Below are positions 53,681-62,654 of a stretch of 64,000 nucleotides of DNA, one piece after another (positions within the stretch are counted from its first letter, which is position 1; each line of letters starts with the position of its first letter). Both the position numbers and the translations under genes were made by a program. The notes beneath the pieces are model-generated. The model was not told where the DNA came from. It made no database searches and was given only the letters and a program-made list of their open reading frames with translations. This DNA comes from Allopontixanthobacter confluentis (GTDB taxonomy: Bacteria; Pseudomonadota; Alphaproteobacteria; Sphingomonadales; Sphingomonadaceae). The stretch spans positions 291,010-355,009 of the forward strand of contig NZ_WTYU01000002.1 of NCBI RefSeq assembly GCF_009827615.1. The letters run 5' to 3'.

Positions 53681-54214
53681 ATGGCAATTTCGACAGGCGG
53701 CGGTGGTGTAGAAACGCCGATGTCGGACATCAACACCACGCCGCTCGTCGACGTGATGCTGGTGCTCCTGATCATCTTCCTGATCGCGGTCCCGGTCGCG
53801 ATCCAGACCATCGACAAGCTCAAGATTCCGATCATCGAAACGGTCGAATCGAAGGACAAGGTTGAGAACCTGCTTCTGACGGTCAGCACCACCGATGCTG
53901 CCGGACGCAGCGCTGGCGAACCGGGCTTTGAAGGCGCGACCCGTGAAGGTGAATGCCGGATCTACTTCAACAATACCACTCCAGTTACGTCGCAGGAACT
54001 GTATGATGACGCGTTTGAGCGGCTTGATACAATTGTGCAGCGTGCAGGTGGCCCTGAAGAGATCATGAAAGACCCGGACCTCATCCCGCAGGTTCACATT
54101 CGTGGCGACGTCAATGCCCCTTGGCAGTGCGTTGCAGGCACGATCTATAACGTCCAGGCGGCCGGTTATCCGACCGTGGGCTTCATTTCCAACCCGGTCG
54201 ATCCCAACGGTTGA
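53681..54214 (+). CDS. exbD: ExbD/TolR family protein, first copy
   Basis: 177 residues. One membrane helix (about 25-43) with the essential aspartate in NTTPLVDVMLVLLIIFL, then a periplasmic domain with an inserted CRIYFNNTTPVTSQELYDDA stretch and a C-terminal PTVGFISNP. Longer than the second copy at 54284. The operon has two ExbD genes, common in this group. Confidence 0.92.
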   Translation: MAISTGGGGVETPMSDINTTPLVDVMLVLLIIFLIAVPVAIQTIDKLKIPIIETVESKDKVENLLLTVSTTDAAGRSAGEPGFEGATREGECRIYFNNTTPVTSQELYDDAFERLDTIVQRAGGPEEIMKDPDLIPQVHIRGDVNAPWQCVAGTIYNVQAAGYPTVGFISNPVDPNG

Positions 54215-54283
54215 ACGGCTTTGCGTTTGGCCGACCACCCGGTCGGCCCAGCGCGCAGGCAACGAATTCAGGAGTAACCCACC

Positions 54284-54727
54284 ATGGCAATGTCAGGCGG
54301 CAAGGACGATGGTTCGCCGATGATGGAAATGAACACGACGCCGTTGATCGACGTCATGCTCGTTCTCCTCATCATGTTCATCATCACCATTCCAGTAGCC
54401 ACCCATTCGGTCGACATCGATCTTCCGCAGCCCGATCCAAATCCCCCACCGATCGATCAGGTTGATCCGATCAAGAACAAGATCGTGCTTACGCAAACTG
54501 GCGAAATTCTGTGGAATGGCGATGCCATCAATGATGGCCAGCTGGTTCGCAACCTTGAAGAAACAAAGGCATTTGAAGTCGAGCCTGAACTTCAGTTCGA
54601 GCCCGAACCGCTGGCAAGCTACGACTTGTCGGCCAAGGTGCTGAACATCATCAAGGCTTCCGGCGTCAGCAAATTCGGCTTCGTCGGCAATGAAAAATAC
54701 CGGACTTTCAACAAAGCCGGCGCCTGA
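54284..54727 (+). CDS. exbD: ExbD/TolR family protein, second copy
   Basis: 147 residues. Membrane helix with the aspartate in NTTPLIDVMLVLLIMFI (about 17-33) and a periplasmic domain with KIVLTQTGEILWNGDAI and a C-terminal SKFGFVGNEKYRTF. AGGAG lies just upstream. Ends the tonB-exbB-exbD-exbD cluster; terminator at 54757. Confidence 0.92.
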   Translation: MAMSGGKDDGSPMMEMNTTPLIDVMLVLLIMFIITIPVATHSVDIDLPQPDPNPPPIDQVDPIKNKIVLTQTGEILWNGDAINDGQLVRNLEETKAFEVEPELQFEPEPLASYDLSAKVLNIIKASGVSKFGFVGNEKYRTFNKAGA

Positions 54728-54756
54728 TAACTTTCAGGTAAAATTACAATTTATCA

Positions 54757-54784
54757 AAGGGGCGGAGCGATCCGCCCCTTTTTT
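54757..54784 (+). terminator. Terminator after the tonB-exb cluster
   Basis: AAGGGGCGGA (54757-54766), loop GCGA, TCCGCCCCTT (54771-54780), followed by four more T. Ten perfect pairs. Confidence 0.92.
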
Positions 54785-54823
54785 GTTGTGCGTCTTTCGT
54801 TGTGGGGGATCATTCGCGAACAA

Positions 54824-57292
54824 TCAGTCGCCTTCCCGCTCCATGGGCGCATCCAGCCGCATGGCAGCATGCGCGAGCGATTCCGCTTCCAGCAGCAAAT
54901 CATCGTCCACTGCGCCTTGGGGGACATTTTCCCGCCCCATCATCACCATGACCGGCACGGCCATGGGGCTGACGCGGTCCAGTTCCACATGGACCAGTTC
55001 GCCTGCCGCGCGGTCAAGCAACGCACCCAGCCGGCCAACGTCCGTCATATTCGCACGCGCATCGGCCCAGGCCGCTTCCAGCAGCACATGGTCCGGCTCG
55101 TATTTTCGGAGCACGTCATAGATGAGGTCGGTGGAAAATGTGACTTGCTTGCCGGTTTTGCGCTTGCCCGGATGCTGGCGGTCCACCAACCCTGCAATTA
55201 CGGCCACTTCCCGAAAGGCGCGGCGCAGCAGGTGGGATTCCTGGATCCATTCAATAAACTCGTGGTCCAGAATGTCCGGCGATAGCAGCGGCCTGGGGTC
55301 GCGCACGGGCTTCAGCCCCCAGACAGCCAGTGAATAATCATTAGCGACAAAGCCGCCCGGCCGCAGACCCAGATCTTCCATTCTGCGGGTAATCAGCATT
55401 CCCAGCGACTGGTTCGCATTCCACCCTTCAAATGTGTAATAGACGCTGTATTCGCGGGCTGCATGGGGGAAGCTTTCGACCAGCAATTGGCCTGGCCCCG
55501 GCATCTGGCTGCGCCAATCCTGCATTTCCAGCCATTCGCGCACATCATCGGGAAAGCGCGCCCAGCCGGCACGATCGATCAGCATTTCCCTGACTCGCTC
55601 CGCCAGATGTGTGGTCAGCGGCATCCTTGCGCCGCCATAGGATGGGATCATCGCCGATTTGGAAGATGCCCTGACGGTAATCTCCATATCCTTGATTCCC
55701 ATGACTTCCAGGCTGGTGCCGGCAAATGCGAATGTATCCCCCGGTGACAGCGACGCGGCAAAGCGTTCTTCCACCCGCCCGAGTGACCGCCCATTCTTGA
55801 ACCGCACATCCAGCATCTCGCTGTCGATAATGATGCCGGCATTCAGCCGGTGCCGCGCGGCATATTCAGGGTGTGTCAGCCGCCATGTGCCATCGCGCTC
55901 CCGCGTGATCCGCCTGAACTTATCATACGCCTTCAAGGCATAGCCGCCGGTGGCGACAAAGTTCAGAATGCGCTGCCAGATGCTGCTGTCAATCCACGCA
56001 TAGGATAGGGAGGACCGCACTTCTGCCAGCATTTCCGCCTCGTCAAAGGGGCCGGCACAGGCGCGCGCCATCACATGCTGGGCCAGCACGTCCAGGCCGC
56101 CGCGGCGAAACGCTTCGCCGTCCCTTTGCCCTTCATCAACTGCCTCCTTCGCGGCAGTCGCTTCCAGAAATTCAAACCGGTTGCCAGGCACCAGCAGCGC
56201 CCGGCTGGGCTGGTCCAGCCGGTGATTGGCGCGGCCAATGCGTTGCAGCAGGCGTGAAGAACCTTTCGGCGCGCCCATCTGCACCACGCAGTCAATATCG
56301 CCCCAATCCACCCCCAGATCGAGGCTGGCGGTTGCCACCAAGGCTCGCAATTCGCCCCGCGCCATGGCCCCTTCCACCTTGCGCCGCGCTTCTTTTGACA
56401 ACGACCCGTGATGGATGCCGATGGGCAGGTTCTCGTCATTCACATCCCACAAATGCTGGAAGATGAACTCGGCCAGAAAACGGGTGTTGGTGAACACCAG
56501 CGTTGTCTTGTTGGCGCGGATTTTTTCAAACAATTGGGGAATGGCCCAGATGGCCGCATGCCCGCCCCAGGGAACGCGCTGTTCCTCGGGCAACAGGATT
56601 TCCACCTCTGGTGGCGCCCCCTTTTCGCCTTCCACCAGCTCCACAGCGTCAATATCGCCCCACGGCGCCAGCCACGCCCGGAATGCTTCAGGTTCTGCCA
56701 CGGTGGCGGACAGGGCGACGCGCTGAAGCTGCGGCGAAATAGCCTGCAGGCGGCTCAGCGCCAGTGCCAGCAGATCGCCCCGCTTGCCGGTTGCAAAGGC
56801 GTGAATCTCGTCAATCACAATACGTTTCAACCCGGCGAACAATTCGCCGCTGTCGGGGTAGGACAGCAACAGCGATAGTGATTCAGGCGTGGTCAGCAGG
56901 ATATTGGGGGGTTTGCTGCGCTGGCGTTTTTTCCGGTCTGATGGCGTATCCCCGCTGCGCGTTTCAATCCGCACATCGATGCCCATTTCCTCAACTGGGG
57001 TCAGCAGGTTACGCTGCACATCATGTGCCAGGGCTTTCAGGGGGGAGACATAGAGCGTGTGCAAACCAACCGGCAACGCTGCGCCGCCAAGGCCCGAAGG
57101 GCAAAAATCGGCCAGCGTCGGCAGGAAACCGGCCAATGTCTTGCCCGCCCCTGTATCTGCCACCAGCAGCGCATGATGGCCGCGCCCGGCAGCGGCAAAC
57201 ATATCCCGCTGGTGGCTGCGCACCCGCCATTCGCGCCCGGCAAACCAGTTATTTATCTCTGATGGAAATGGCGGATCGCTAGCGTCTGACAT
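54824..57292 (-). CDS. Ligase-associated DNA damage response DEXH-box helicase (Lhr-like)
   Basis: 822 residues from the ATG at 57292. Walker A-type VADTGAGKTLAGF, DEIH box (VIDEIHAFATGKRGD), motif VI-like QRIGRANHRLD and a C-terminal Lhr-type domain. The family is found in operons with a ligase, an exonuclease and a metallophosphatase in DNA repair; none of those lies beside it here. It would unwind damaged or RNA-DNA duplexes. Confidence 0.9.
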   Translation of the reverse strand: MSDASDPPFPSEINNWFAGREWRVRSHQRDMFAAAGRGHHALLVADTGAGKTLAGFLPTLADFCPSGLGGAALPVGLHTLYVSPLKALAHDVQRNLLTPVEEMGIDVRIETRSGDTPSDRKKRQRSKPPNILLTTPESLSLLLSYPDSGELFAGLKRIVIDEIHAFATGKRGDLLALALSRLQAISPQLQRVALSATVAEPEAFRAWLAPWGDIDAVELVEGEKGAPPEVEILLPEEQRVPWGGHAAIWAIPQLFEKIRANKTTLVFTNTRFLAEFIFQHLWDVNDENLPIGIHHGSLSKEARRKVEGAMARGELRALVATASLDLGVDWGDIDCVVQMGAPKGSSRLLQRIGRANHRLDQPSRALLVPGNRFEFLEATAAKEAVDEGQRDGEAFRRGGLDVLAQHVMARACAGPFDEAEMLAEVRSSLSYAWIDSSIWQRILNFVATGGYALKAYDKFRRITRERDGTWRLTHPEYAARHRLNAGIIIDSEMLDVRFKNGRSLGRVEERFAASLSPGDTFAFAGTSLEVMGIKDMEITVRASSKSAMIPSYGGARMPLTTHLAERVREMLIDRAGWARFPDDVREWLEMQDWRSQMPGPGQLLVESFPHAAREYSVYYTFEGWNANQSLGMLITRRMEDLGLRPGGFVANDYSLAVWGLKPVRDPRPLLSPDILDHEFIEWIQESHLLRRAFREVAVIAGLVDRQHPGKRKTGKQVTFSTDLIYDVLRKYEPDHVLLEAAWADARANMTDVGRLGALLDRAAGELVHVELDRVSPMAVPVMVMMGRENVPQGAVDDDLLLEAESLAHAAMRLDAPMEREGD

Positions 57293-57353
57293 GCTCAACT
57301 GTGGAGCATATTCAGACGCGCGGGAAAAGCACTCCCTGAAGAGCGTTTTCCCA

Positions 57354-57941
57354 TCACCCGATCACATAATCAATCGGTTTGAAACTGCCGCCATTGGAAG
57401 AATAGGCGGAACAGGCAGTCAGGCCGATGACAAGGTCCATCTCGGCTTTGAGGCGGATGAAATCGGCCGCTGTGCTGACCGGCGCAATCACTTCGATTCT
57501 GCCGGTCGGACCATCGACAGGTACGTTCATGAACAGGTTGAAGGCAGTTGGAATGGCATCTTCGCCAATGCCATAGGGCAGCAATGCCTCGGCCAGATTG
57601 CCGAAACAGCCGCGGTGGACGGGCTTGTCAGGATAAAAATGTTCGAAAGTTGCGGTGCTGCATGGGGTCAGCAGAAAATCATGCAGCCCCACACTATCCT
57701 CGATAATGGACAGCATCGGATTGGACCTGTTGGACCACAATTGGTGGCCGGCAGTGAGGCGGATGGTTTCTTCATAATCAAACGTCCGGCCGTTCGAGAT
57801 AACTTCGCGCACATCATCGGCATTATAGGCCACCAGATCGCTGACCTGCACACCTTGCGGGTCGATCACTGTCAGCACCTGCCCCCGTGCCAGACGGAAG
57901 GCGGTTCCGCTGCGCGGTTCGATGCGGACTTTATCGGTCAT
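57354..57941 (-). CDS. DUF1989 urea carboxylase-associated family protein
   Basis: 195 residues. The DUF1989 pattern is clear: GTAFRLARGQVLTVIDPQGVQVSDLVAYN, then ISNGRTFDYEETIRLTAGH and PTAFNLFMNVPVDGPTGRIE, with DFLLTPCS. The family is known near urea/guanidine carboxylase genes, where its function is unsettled. The ATG at 57941 overlaps the stop of the YqcI/YcgG gene by 4 bases, so the two are translationally coupled. Confidence 0.85.
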   Translation of the reverse strand: MTDKVRIEPRSGTAFRLARGQVLTVIDPQGVQVSDLVAYNADDVREVISNGRTFDYEETIRLTAGHQLWSNRSNPMLSIIEDSVGLHDFLLTPCSTATFEHFYPDKPVHRGCFGNLAEALLPYGIGEDAIPTAFNLFMNVPVDGPTGRIEVIAPVSTAADFIRLKAEMDLVIGLTACSAYSSNGGSFKPIDYVIG

Positions 57942-58627
57942 GCCGCTTCCACCGCGCGCTTGTCATGAAACGGGCATTGCCATTCCGGGCCAACATGGCG
58001 TCCGCTATATTGCGGCGCCGCGCTGGCGCTGCCGTGGGTTGCCAGCATGGGGTTGACCGACCCAGCCAATGCTTCGTCGCGCTTCAATATGGCAGAGCGC
58101 ATCTTGTCGTAGCGCCCTTCTTCGCGCAGGCTTTCAAACTGATCATGCAGGTTGAAGACCAGCACCGGCCGGTCAAAACGGCGCGCGGGGCGCGACGCAT
58201 TGGGGTGCAGCCCCACGGCAAAAAACCCTTCTCCGCCGAAGCTTAAGGAAAAATGCGGATCATCCGGGTCCGCGCTGACGCGGTGGTCGTAAGGCTGGCC
58301 GAGCCAGGCATCCTTGTCCGCAAAGGACTGGATCCGCTGCCACATCAGTGTCTCGAACGCCGATTCCGAAAGGTTGCCGGGGCCATCAAACACAATCGCC
58401 AGGCTGCGCAGGCCGCCCGGATTGGCGCGATATTCACGCGCCCAGTCCATCAATGCCCGGTGGATCGCCAAATCATCCCAGCCACTGTCGAGCGAATGGG
58501 CCGCGATCACTTTCAAAGTGCCGCGCGCCAATGCTGATTTTGCCCCCACACAGGGGAAATCAGCCGCCTTTATACGGCCAAAAAGCTCCGCTTCTGCGGC
58601 TTCCTGGGTCATTGTCTCGATAAACAC
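57938..58627 (-). CDS. YqcI/YcgG family protein (GntA-like)
   Basis: 229 residues from a GTG at 58627, 7 bases after GGAGGAG (an upstream TTG has none). N-terminal FPCVGAKSALARG and the C-terminal GPEWQCPFHDKR block mark the family, and the middle holds FNLHDQFESLREEGRYDKMR. The family includes GntA, a heme-dependent hydroxylase acting on a guanidino nitrogen in guanitoxin synthesis. Here a role on guanidino or amino nitrogen is inferred only. Coupled to DUF1989; no guanitoxin cluster is around. Confidence 0.8.
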   Translation of the reverse strand: MFIETMTQEAAEAELFGRIKAADFPCVGAKSALARGTLKVIAAHSLDSGWDDLAIHRALMDWAREYRANPGGLRSLAIVFDGPGNLSESAFETLMWQRIQSFADKDAWLGQPYDHRVSADPDDPHFSLSFGGEGFFAVGLHPNASRPARRFDRPVLVFNLHDQFESLREEGRYDKMRSAILKRDEALAGSVNPMLATHGSASAAPQYSGRHVGPEWQCPFHDKRAVEAA

Positions 58628-58717
58628 CGGTGGTCTCCTCCCGTCAGCTACGGACAGGGAGGCAACCGGTTCCAAAGTTAATGTTTGTGAAGTCGCTTTG
58701 CTTGACGATGCGCGATG

Positions 58718-60121
58718 TCAGTGACCTGCCTGCTCCCCGCGTTCAAGACCGGATGCTGCCAGCTGGTCATCAATCTGGGTCAGCAAACGGTCCAGCCCGG
58801 CTTGCGTATCGCTTTCCGCGCGGGCGACGAGCACATCCTGCGTATTGGATGCGCGCAGCAGCCACCACCCGTCATCGCTGGTGACCCGCACCCCGTCTGT
58901 ATCGTCCACCTTGGCATCGGTGCCTGAAAGGCGCTGCTTTACTTCATCGATGGCCGCAAATTTCCGGCTTTCATCCACCTGAAACCGGATTTCCGGCGTA
59001 TTGAGCATCTGCGGCATGTCCGTGCGCAATTGCGAAACCGATTTGTCCAGCCGCGCTGATGCCGCCATGAGCCGGATGCCGGCATAAAGCGCATCGTCAA
59101 ACCCGTAATAGGTATCGGCAAAAAAGACGTGGCCGCTCATCTCGCCAGCCAGCGGCGCGCCTGTTTCCTTCATTTTGGATTTAATCAGGCTGTGGCCGGT
59201 TTTCCACATCAGCGGAACGCCGCCCATTTCCGCCACGCGGTCGAACAGCGCCCGGGAAGCCTTCACATCCGCTATAATGGTAGATTTGGGCAAGCGTTTC
59301 AGGAGGTCTTCGGCATAAATCATGAGCAACTGGTCGCCCCAGATCACCCGGCCCTCGCCGTCGATCGCGCCGATCCGGTCACCATCACCGTCAAAAGCAA
59401 CTCCGAAGTCGAGGTTCTTGTCCGCGACCAGGCGGCGCAAGTCTTCCAGATTGGCTTCGACAGTGGGGTCGGGATGATGATTAGGAAACGTGCCATCGAC
59501 ATCGGTAAACAGCAGGTGATGCTCACCCGGCAAACGGGCAGCGAGAGCCTCCAGCGCCGGACCGGCAGCGCCATTGCCCGCATCCCAGCCGATCCGCATG
59601 GCGGCCAGAGTGGCGGGGTCAATTCCATCGAGGCCGCGCAGCAGGCGCTCGATATACTCGTCGAGGACTGCACGCGTTTCGACCGTGCCGGTGCCGTCAT
59701 CCCAGTCCCCGGCCTCGGCCATCTGGCCGATGGTGAGGATGTCCTTCCCGAAGAAAGGGCGCCCTTCAAATACCATTTTGAAGCCGTTGTAATTGGCGGG
59801 ATTGTGGCTGCCTGTTATCTGAATGCCGCCATCCACATCTTCGGCTGACGCTTCGGCATAATACAGCATCGGGGTCGCGCTCATGCCGATGCGTATGACA
59901 TCGCACCCGCTGGCATTGATCCCTTCGATCAGCGCATGTTCCAGAATGGGCGAACTGACGCGCCCGTCATAACCCACCACAATCCGTGAACCGCCAGCGC
60001 GCCGCAGCAGGGTGGCAAAGCCGCGGCCGATTGCGCGGGCATCATCAGGCCCCAGGGTTTCGCCAATGATGCCGCGAATATCATATTCACGAAGCACGGT
60101 AGGATTGAATGTGTGGCTCAT
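58718..60121 (-). CDS. Phosphomannomutase/phosphoglucomutase
   Basis: 467 residues of the alpha-D-phosphohexomutase family: active-site serine in ITGSHNPANYNGFKM (S105), metal loop DGDGDR, sugar-specificity GEMSGHVFF-like loop and C-terminal phosphate-binding GVRVTSDDGWWLLRASNT. It interconverts hexose 1- and 6-phosphates for cell-envelope sugars. Starts 9 bases after the J-domain gene. Confidence 0.93.
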   Translation of the reverse strand: MSHTFNPTVLREYDIRGIIGETLGPDDARAIGRGFATLLRRAGGSRIVVGYDGRVSSPILEHALIEGINASGCDVIRIGMSATPMLYYAEASAEDVDGGIQITGSHNPANYNGFKMVFEGRPFFGKDILTIGQMAEAGDWDDGTGTVETRAVLDEYIERLLRGLDGIDPATLAAMRIGWDAGNGAAGPALEALAARLPGEHHLLFTDVDGTFPNHHPDPTVEANLEDLRRLVADKNLDFGVAFDGDGDRIGAIDGEGRVIWGDQLLMIYAEDLLKRLPKSTIIADVKASRALFDRVAEMGGVPLMWKTGHSLIKSKMKETGAPLAGEMSGHVFFADTYYGFDDALYAGIRLMAASARLDKSVSQLRTDMPQMLNTPEIRFQVDESRKFAAIDEVKQRLSGTDAKVDDTDGVRVTSDDGWWLLRASNTQDVLVARAESDTQAGLDRLLTQIDDQLAASGLERGEQAGH

Positions 60122-60130
60122 GCCGTTTCC

Positions 60131-60418
60131 TCAGTTCAAATCCGGCAGATCGCCGATTAGCAAATCACGCGCCGCATTGGCTTCGTGCACCTGGTCATTC
60201 GTGCCGCCCCGGTCCGGATGAACCATGGCGACCCGTCGCTTATGCGCTTCGATCACCTCACTGCGCGATGCAGTGGCCGAAACGCCCAGCAGGCTGCGCG
60301 CCCGCGATAAGGCCTGCCGGCGCGCTGGCTGCGCACTGGCGAATTCCCATGGCCAGCGGCCAAAGAACATCTTGCAGCAAAGGCAAGCCAGCCCGGCAAT
60401 AAGGATATACCGCAGCAC
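60131..60418 (-). CDS. Short membrane-anchored J-domain protein
   Basis: 95 residues from a GTG at 60418. A hydrophobic N-terminal segment (about 3-16, with two cysteines) is followed by a compact J domain (about 38-92) with its HPD motif at 67-69. The layout is like Pam18/Tim14 and similar alphaproteobacterial proteins. It should stimulate a DnaK partner at the inner membrane. Starts 3 bases after the mipZ stop. Confidence 0.8.
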   Translation of the reverse strand: MLRYILIAGLACLCCKMFFGRWPWEFASAQPARRQALSRARSLLGVSATASRSEVIEAHKRRVAMVHPDRGGTNDQVHEANAARDLLIGDLPDLN

Positions 60419-60421
60419 GGA

Positions 60422-61384
60422 TCAGGCCAGCGCGCGGCTTGATCTGGCGCCGGGATTTTCGCCGGGGTTTTGCCTGGGGTCTTGCTTGGCGTTGGACGTG
60501 CCATTGCCCTTGCCACCCCTCGTGCCTGCTCCGGCATCAGCGGCAACAGCATGGCCCCGCTGCGGCAGGTTGAGCCCGGCCAGCAAATTACGCATTTCCT
60601 GACGCGCCACCAGATGGCTGGTGCCCAGTTCGCCCAGATGCCCCTTGTCGAGCAAGGTCAGGCCGGACGGAAACAGCTCGCGATAAATCACTCGTTCCGA
60701 CAATCCCTTGGCCACACGAAAACCGGCGCGCTTGGACAGTTCCGTCAGCGCCTTTTCGATGCGCTGCATATTGCGCGCTTCCACATGGCCGGTGCGATTG
60801 CGGACCACCACCCAGTCAATTTCCTGCCGCCGCTGCAATGCGCGGGTCTTGCGGGTTTCCCAGATCAGTTCGGCATAAAAGCTGAGGCGCCGCACCTTGA
60901 AGCTCTCTGCATCGACTTGTCCGATAAGGTCGAAATCGACAAAGCTGTCATTCAGCGGCGTCACCAGCGTATCAGCCTCGGTTGCGGCATGGCGGGCGAA
61001 CGGATCATCCCTGCCGGGTGTGTCCACAATCAGGAAATCCGCACCTTCGCCCACGCGCCGCGCCATATCCTCGAATTCCTCGACCGTTTCGCCATTAAAC
61101 ACTTCCACTGTGGCACTGGGCAAGGTGATACCGCGGCGGCTTTCGGTTTCGCTGCGGTTTTCGAAATAGCGATGGAAGGTGCGCTGCCGCGGATCCAGAT
61201 CGAGCGCTGCCACCTTGGCGCCGCGATAGGCCAGCGCCACGGCGACATGGACAGCGGTGGTCGATTTACCCGTGCCACCCTTTTCATTGGCAAAAGTTAT
61301 CCGGTGGGGGCCGGTGGATCGGGGGCCGTTCGATTGGTGGCCGTTCGATTGGTGGCCGTTCGATTGGTGGCTGGCATGGGGCAC
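60422..61384 (-). CDS. mipZ: Division plane positioning ATPase MipZ-like (ParA family)
   Basis: 320 residues from a GTG at 61384; upstream frames run into panC and are rejected. Deviant Walker A KGGTGKST (about 35-42) after ITFANEKGG, then VAALDLDPRQRTFHRYFENR, characteristic of MipZ, and FLIVDTPGRDDP (Walker B). MipZ forms a gradient from ParB-bound origins and blocks FtsZ rings near the poles. The N-terminal tail has three copies of HQSNG coded by the 15-base repeats at 61324-61368, and the C terminus is a disordered Gly/Asn/Pro-rich tail. Confidence 0.88.
   Translation of the reverse strand: MPHASHQSNGHQSNGHQSNGPRSTGPHRITFANEKGGTGKSTTAVHVAVALAYRGAKVAALDLDPRQRTFHRYFENRSETESRRGITLPSATVEVFNGETVEEFEDMARRVGEGADFLIVDTPGRDDPFARHAATEADTLVTPLNDSFVDFDLIGQVDAESFKVRRLSFYAELIWETRKTRALQRRQEIDWVVVRNRTGHVEARNMQRIEKALTELSKRAGFRVAKGLSERVIYRELFPSGLTLLDKGHLGELGTSHLVARQEMRNLLAGLNLPQRGHAVAADAGAGTRGGKGNGTSNAKQDPRQNPGENPGARSSRALA
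61324..61368 (-). repeat. Three 15-base tandem repeats in the mipZ 5' end
   Basis: Unit GGCCGTTCGATTGGT (plus strand) occurs three times without change at 61324-61338, 61339-61353 and 61354-61368. It adds three HQSNG units in frame, so copy-number change would lengthen or shorten the protein tail without a frameshift. Confidence 0.9.
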
Positions 61385-61481
61385 AGGCGGCTGATGTCCT
61401 TGAATTGATCGGATCGGTTGTTTTACCCCGCCTGCAACGGCTAGGTGGCATGTCCTAGCTCTTATCGGAGGGTACAGCCCC

Positions 61482-62357
61482 GTGCAAACCGTCAACCGGC
61501 TCGATTTGTTGAGAAATAGCGTTGCCGCATTCCGCGCCAATGGAGAAACGCTTGGTCTGGTGCCCACTATGGGCGCCCTGCACGAAGGCCATCTCACACT
61601 TGTGCGCGAAGCGAAATCGCGGGCCGATCGGGTTGCGGTATCCATTTTCGTCAACCCCACCCAGTTCGGCCCGAACGAGGATCTGGACGCCTATCCCCGT
61701 CAACTGGCAGAAGATTCCGCATTGCTGCAGGCCGAAGGCGTGGACCTGCTGTGGGCACCCGATGCTGCCACCATGTATCCCGTAGGCTATGCCACCAGCA
61801 TCAGTGTGGCCGGGGTAAGCGACAATTTCTGCGGGGCAAGCAGGCCGGGGCATTTTGACGGCGTGGCCACTGTGGTGTGCAAATTGTTCAATCAGGTTCG
61901 GCCCGATTTCGCCTGTTTTGGCGAAAAGGACTGGCAGCAACTGGCAGTGATTCGCCGCATGGCCCGCGATCTGGACCTGGTCGCTCCATATGCAGACCAG
62001 ATCATCGGCATCGCCACCGTGCGCGAGAGTGACGGTCTGGCGATGAGCAGCCGCAACCGCTATCTGTCACCCGCCAGCCGCAAGGCCGCAGCAGCCCTGC
62101 CGCACGCCATGCGCGAGGCCATTACAGAAATTGAAAACGGGGCTGAACCCGGCCCTGTTTTGGCCCTGCTCCACCAGGCGATACTGGACGCCGGATTTAC
62201 CAGTATCGATTATGCTGCGCTGGCTGACGCAGACACGCTCGAACCCATCGACAGCCGTGTTTATGCACCGGCAAGATTATTGGTAGCTGCACGAATTGAC
62301 GGGACGCGCCTGATTGATAATATGCCTGTCTGCCCGCCAGCCGGGACGAACGGATAG
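61482..62357 (+). CDS. panC: Pantothenate synthetase
   Basis: 291 residues from a GTG at 61482, 9 bases after GGAGG. ATP-binding HIGH-type PTMGALHEGH, FVNPTQFGPNEDL, KDWQQLAVIRRMARDL and MSSRNRYL are all present. It joins pantoate and beta-alanine. Divergent from mipZ, with about 100 bases between the two starts. Confidence 0.95.
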   Translation: MQTVNRLDLLRNSVAAFRANGETLGLVPTMGALHEGHLTLVREAKSRADRVAVSIFVNPTQFGPNEDLDAYPRQLAEDSALLQAEGVDLLWAPDAATMYPVGYATSISVAGVSDNFCGASRPGHFDGVATVVCKLFNQVRPDFACFGEKDWQQLAVIRRMARDLDLVAPYADQIIGIATVRESDGLAMSSRNRYLSPASRKAAAALPHAMREAITEIENGAEPGPVLALLHQAILDAGFTSIDYAALADADTLEPIDSRVYAPARLLVAARIDGTRLIDNMPVCPPAGTNG

Positions 62358-62465
62358 AATTGCACGCCAGACCGCCTTTGCTGCCCCATAGTCAGGGGAC
62401 ACGCCAAGCTGGATAACGCTGCTAAGAGCCATGGTCTGAGGGGTGCATCGTGCCCGTCGGGTCGC

Positions 62466-62502
62466 GTCGGATGCGAGCGGACCCAAGTCCGGCGCATCCG
62501 AC
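62466..62502 (+). terminator. Hairpin after panC
   Basis: GTCGGATGCG (62466-62475) and CGCATCCGAC (62493-62502) form ten perfect pairs, with a second CGGA/TCCG pair inside the loop. The U tract (seven T at 62512-62518) is 9 bases beyond the stem, so it may act as a terminator only loosely. Confidence 0.45.
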
Positions 62503-62654
62503 ATTCTCAAGTTTTTTTCAGAGAATGTAAGACACCCGACAGCAGCAGATTTGCGACAAATCTGGCTTCTATTCTATTGGCTTGGGAGCAAGTTGCCTGA
62601 ACGGAGGGCTATTACCGTCTCAATTGGTAAAATTTCCGACCGTTTATCTGTCAC

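Noticed and set aside
61324..61368. Short repeats as a CRISPR array
   Set aside because: Unit is 15 bases with no spacers and lies in the coding frame of mipZ.
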